A DNA stretch of 64,000 nucleotides, from positions 3,308,001 through 3,372,000 of the forward strand of contig WBVU01000004.1 of NCBI GenBank assembly GCA_009192285.1, in the 5' to 3' direction. The DNA is from Morchella semilibera. Its lineage: Eukaryota > Ascomycota > Pezizomycetes > Pezizales > Morchellaceae. This document shows, in pieces, positions 61,233-64,000 of this stretch. The notes beneath the pieces were generated by a model. The model saw nothing but the letters and a program-made list of their open reading frames with translations. It searched no databases and was not told the origin of the DNA. Each line of letters begins with the position of its first letter. Positions within the stretch are counted from its first letter, which is position 1. The position numbers were made by a program, and so were the translations under genes.

Positions 61233-61990
61233 ATGGCTCTTTTCAACCGCATCAACACGTCCACCCCGGCCACACCGTCACTTTTGTAACCCCCCCTCAC
61301 CCAAGAGAGAGAGAGATTAATTGATCTACTGCTAACGCCCACCCAGCGGGACCACAAACACCCAGCCCCAGCAAACACCCTCCCTATTCTCCACCACGAC
61401 CACCCCAGCAGGCGGACTATTCGGCGGCGGCGGCGCGTCATCCACAACACCAGCGTCCACGGCCGCCCCCGCCAGCGGCGGCCTCTTCGGGGCAGCACCG
61501 CAAGCCCCAGCCTCAACCACAGGCGGGGGGGTCTCTTCTCCCCCGCGCCGGCAACGGCGCCGGCCGGCGGCCTGTTTGGCGGGGGGGCTGCCGGGGGACT
61601 GTTTGGGGGCGCCGCGCAGCCGGCCACTACCAGTGCTCCGGCCGCGGGCGGGGGGTTGTTTGGCGGTGGTGCTGCGCCGGCTGCAAATACCGCTGCTACT
61701 ACCGGGGGGCTGTTTGGTGGTGGTGCGGCAACGGCGGCCGCCGCGGGTGGGGGGTTGTTTGGGACGCCGGCGCAGAAGCCGGTTGGGTCGTCGCTTTTGT
61801 GGGTTTTTGTCTTCCCTCCTGCTTTTTTGCTTTGCTTGTTGGGTGGCGTTGTACTGACTTGGAATAGCTCGCCTGCTCCGGCTACGGGTGGGAACGCCTT
61901 GCAAACTGGAGGGGGGGGAGGGGCTTTTGGCTTGGGGTCGAGTACGGCGCAGAAGCCGGGATTGTTTGGGCTCGGGGGACAGCAGCAGGG

Positions 61991-62022
<32 letters not shown>

Positions 62023-62043
62023 GACAGCAGCAACAGCAGCCCG

Positions 62044-62075
<32 letters not shown>

Positions 62076-62862
62076 AATGTGATTCCTGCGGCAACGGTTG
62101 ATGTCACCAGGCTCACGGCTACAACTCGGTTTCGGCGACTGCCACGAGAGTGTTCAGATGGAGCTCGAACAGCTAGAGTAAGCCACCGACCGCCAATATT
62201 CCTCCCCCCGAGAGTTGTATAACAATTGCTAACTGAGCTGCCATCACAGGAAGCACATTCAAGACCAGATCCGCGCCGCCCAAGAGCTCAGCGCCCTGTT
62301 CCCGAGACACCGCACAACCGTCGAATCCATCCCATCCGACACCAAAGTCCTCGCGCACAAGCTCTCCACCACAAAGTCCTTCCTCACCGCCGACCAGTCC
62401 ACCCTGCAGGCCGCGCAGCAGCACCACGCATCCGACAACGACGCCGCAACGCTCTCGATCCGCTGCCTGGACCTGTTCCGGCTCCCGCCGCAGCAGCGAA
62501 CGCAGTACTTTCAGCGCTCGGAGCAGGAGAACGAGGTGACCAGCAACGGCCCCATGATCGCATACTTCAACAGCCACGCCGCGGCCATGGACAAGAAGCT
62601 GCGCAGCTTCCTGGAGAGCGTCGGCGAGGTCGAGGCGAGCCTGAGGAGCGTGGAGCAGCAGGCCGCCGTCGGGGCTAGCGGCGCGTGGGTCAATAGGGAG
62701 GACCTGACGGGCGGCGCGACGGGCGGCGCGGGCGGCAGGCAGGACGCCATGAAGCTCAATAGGACGCTCAGGGAGTTTAACGATGCGTTGAAGGACGTGA
62801 GCGGGAGGATTGTGGATGTGAAGGATGGGCTGAGGGAGCTGAAGGCGGGGGGGAAGAGGTAG
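61233..62862 (+). CDS. NUP49: Nucleoporin NUP49 (GLFG repeats plus coiled coil), with two one-base frameshifts
   Basis: Exons 61233-61285, 61347-61798, 61868-62177, 62250-62862 (1,428 nt, 475 aa if the breaks are read through). It starts MALFNRINTSTPATPSLFG. The N-terminal half has GGLFGGG-type repeats that form the permeability barrier, then a Gln-rich tract (CAG repeats 61981-62074). The C-terminal half begins VIPAATVDVTRLTATTRF, continues HESVQMELEQLEKHIQDQIR and forms the coiled coil that joins Nsp1 and Nup57 in the central channel. Two breaks: a run of seven G at 61525-61531 where eight keep GLF in frame, and TTT at 62130-62132 where two T give TRFGDCHE. They compensate. NUP49 is normally single-copy and essential, so sequence error is more likely than inactivation. 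Confidence 0.9.
61981..62074 (+). repeat. CAG microsatellite encoding polyglutamine in NUP49
   Basis: Imperfect (CAG/CAA)n interrupted by GGA and CCCGGG. In frame it encodes long Gln tracts. Confidence 0.9.
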
Positions 62863-63862
62863 ATAGTGTTTAATGGGATAGTTTTTTTTTCTTTCTTCTT
62901 TTTTCTTCTTTTTTCTTTCTCTTTTAAAGATGTGACGGTGGGATAATCAATGATTTGTGGTCCAATAAATACCCTCTCGTTCTTTACATCGTAGGCACTG
63001 TTTGTGTGTGTGTCTCTGCTGGCATAAAACGTTGCACTGTGAAGCGGTTTACTCGTAGATGAACGTACCTCCCACCCGGGATGCAAACCACAGTACCAAA
63101 ACGAGGGGCGGGATCACTACAGCCCTGTCCTGGCACCCTACTATATTGCGTCTGCACCATTTCTCCTGCGCATACTCAACACTGGTAGGTGGGAGGTATT
63201 GTAGCTCTCTGTTGTAGCCACAGTAGTGGGAGGGTAGAAGAACCCCTGACCCGGGGGTGCCGGGCTGTATGGACAGCACTCTTTCACCCCATTTGTTCAG
63301 ACGGTGTGTATGGTAAGGGTATAGCTATGCCGGGCTGTATTCTAGAGATAAAACAGCAAGGAACGGGTGCCTTTCCTCTCGTGGGTCAATTATTAACCTC
63401 GTCCTACAGCAATTACATTACAGCATCGCTCCCGTGTGGTGCATGAGAATACTACAATGCCACTCACCCGAGTGTGGGTGTATACTGCAATGCCACATCC
63501 ACTGTCTATCACTCGTCGTTCTCACGGGCCGTCCACTCGCATATTGGTGGGCTTGAAGTAAAGCACGGTAGCCTTGCGCTCTCATTACCGCCTTTGATTA
63601 ATCATATCATGGCCATGTAGCTGCCAATTACTGTTCACATCATCCACCCGTAAGTACAAGCAAGTGCACCTGAATAGATCCATCTCGTCGATGCGGCTCA
63701 AGACCAATCCCAAACGCCAAGACATCACTTCACCGTCTTTGTTGTGACGACGCGGATTGTCTCTTCTCAATCATCAAACATCACCAACTCTCCGTTCTTC
63801 TCATCTCATACAAACATCACCAACTCTCACACAAACACCAAACCCTCCCTCAGATTACAAGC
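62863..63862. promoter_or_regulatory. intergenic region after NUP49
   Basis: 1 kb. T/C-rich tract at 62886-62928 (NUP49 3' UTR), then the promoter of the gene starting at 63863, with CATCACCAACTCT repeats at about 63779-63835. Nothing else is recognised. Confidence 0.4.
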
Positions 63863-64000
63863 ATGGACCAAATCGACGAGGACGAGTTCTACGGCGACTC
63901 CACCACCCCCGCCCAGCCCACACCCCCCACCACCCAGCAGCCACAGACACAGACACAGACACACACGCCCGCGCCCCAGGCCGCCACCACCGCCGCCGGT
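63863..64000 (+). CDS. unrecognised gene, 5' fragment
   Basis: An ATG opens a frame that runs off the right edge: an acidic start (MDQIDEDEFYGD), then Pro/Thr/Gln-rich low complexity. Similar acidic ...DDEFYGD starts occur in fungal RNA-binding proteins of the CPSF6 type, but 46 residues are too few to call. Confidence 0.55.
   Translation, partial: MDQIDEDEFYGDSTTPAQPTPPTTQQPQTQTQTHTPAPQAATTAAG

Noticed and set aside
61217-62116. Long minus-strand frame rich in Cys, Pro and Ala
   Set aside because: It is the antisense of NUP49 GLFG and CAG repeats; composition is explained by the repeats.
1-64000. CRISPR arrays, riboswitches, 5S rRNA or rDNA
   Set aside because: No regularly spaced repeats of the right kind, no conserved thiamine-riboswitch core and no rRNA sequence were recognised.

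Overview
This window looks like nuclear DNA of a filamentous ascomycete (Pezizomycotina). The genes carry many short spliceosomal introns (mostly 48-111 nt, GT-AG, with branch points like CTAAC or CTGAT). The gene set includes a two-finger SreA-type GATA factor, an AA9 lytic polysaccharide monooxygenase and a DUF7102-like protein. The roomy intergenic DNA, the intron-rich dynein gene and sequence flavour make an early-diverging class such as Pezizomycetes possible, but that is a guess. No bacterial-type operons, CRISPR arrays or intact transposons were seen.

Layout, left to right. 1-1184 (-): 5' part of a WDR48/UAF1-like WD40 protein. 2387-16107 (+): complete cytoplasmic dynein heavy chain (12 exons, 4362 aa). 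16773-17799 (-): BRX1. 18451-20191: three identical intron-containing tRNA-Phe(GAA) genes. 20702-21429 (+): membrane-anchored GNAT protein. 21860-23089 (-): DCN1-like neddylation factor. 23699-24321 (+): mitochondrial ribosomal protein uL11m. 25048-27525 (-): HAL5/Hrk1-Oca2-type kinase. 27526-32647: about 5 kb with no supportable gene. 32648-34212 (-): NUF2. 36046-37216 (+): LYC1-like lysine acetyltransferase. 39783-43095 (+): SreA-type siderophore/iron GATA repressor. 45001-46929 (-): amino-acid permease with a frameshift. 48017-49446 (+): WRAP53/TCAB1 (Swt21)-like WD40 protein. 50402-52066 (+): AA9 LPMO with a long Cys-rich tail. 53481-53894 (+): small coiled-coil ORF. 54435-56916 (-): DUF7102-like protein. 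57311-58621 (-): TauD-type dioxygenase with two frameshifts. 61233-62862 (+): NUP49 with two frameshifts. 63863 to the end (+): start of an unrecognised gene.

Most genes are housekeeping (motor transport, ribosome biogenesis, kinetochore, nuclear pore, RNP assembly, neddylation), mixed with nutrient-related ones (iron regulator, amino-acid permease, lysine and taurine catabolism, cellulose oxidation). Several pairs are divergent and share promoters: WDR48/dynein, DCN1/uL11m, NUF2/LYC1, permease/WRAP53 and TauD/NUP49.

The most notable observations are: (i) a likely retroposed sequence at 35341-35445 with an A-tail and an 18-bp target duplication; (ii) a permease gene with a 9-nt micro-exon and a GC-AG intron; (iii) a cluster of consensus GATA sites inside the long second intron of the SreA gene, suggesting autoregulation; (iv) five single-base frameshifts in three genes, all at short homopolymers, including one in NUP49, where real inactivation is unlikely; (v) a compact inverted tRNA-Phe pair.

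Intron and exon coordinates were placed by hand from splice signals, reading frame and family resemblance. They have not been checked against transcripts.
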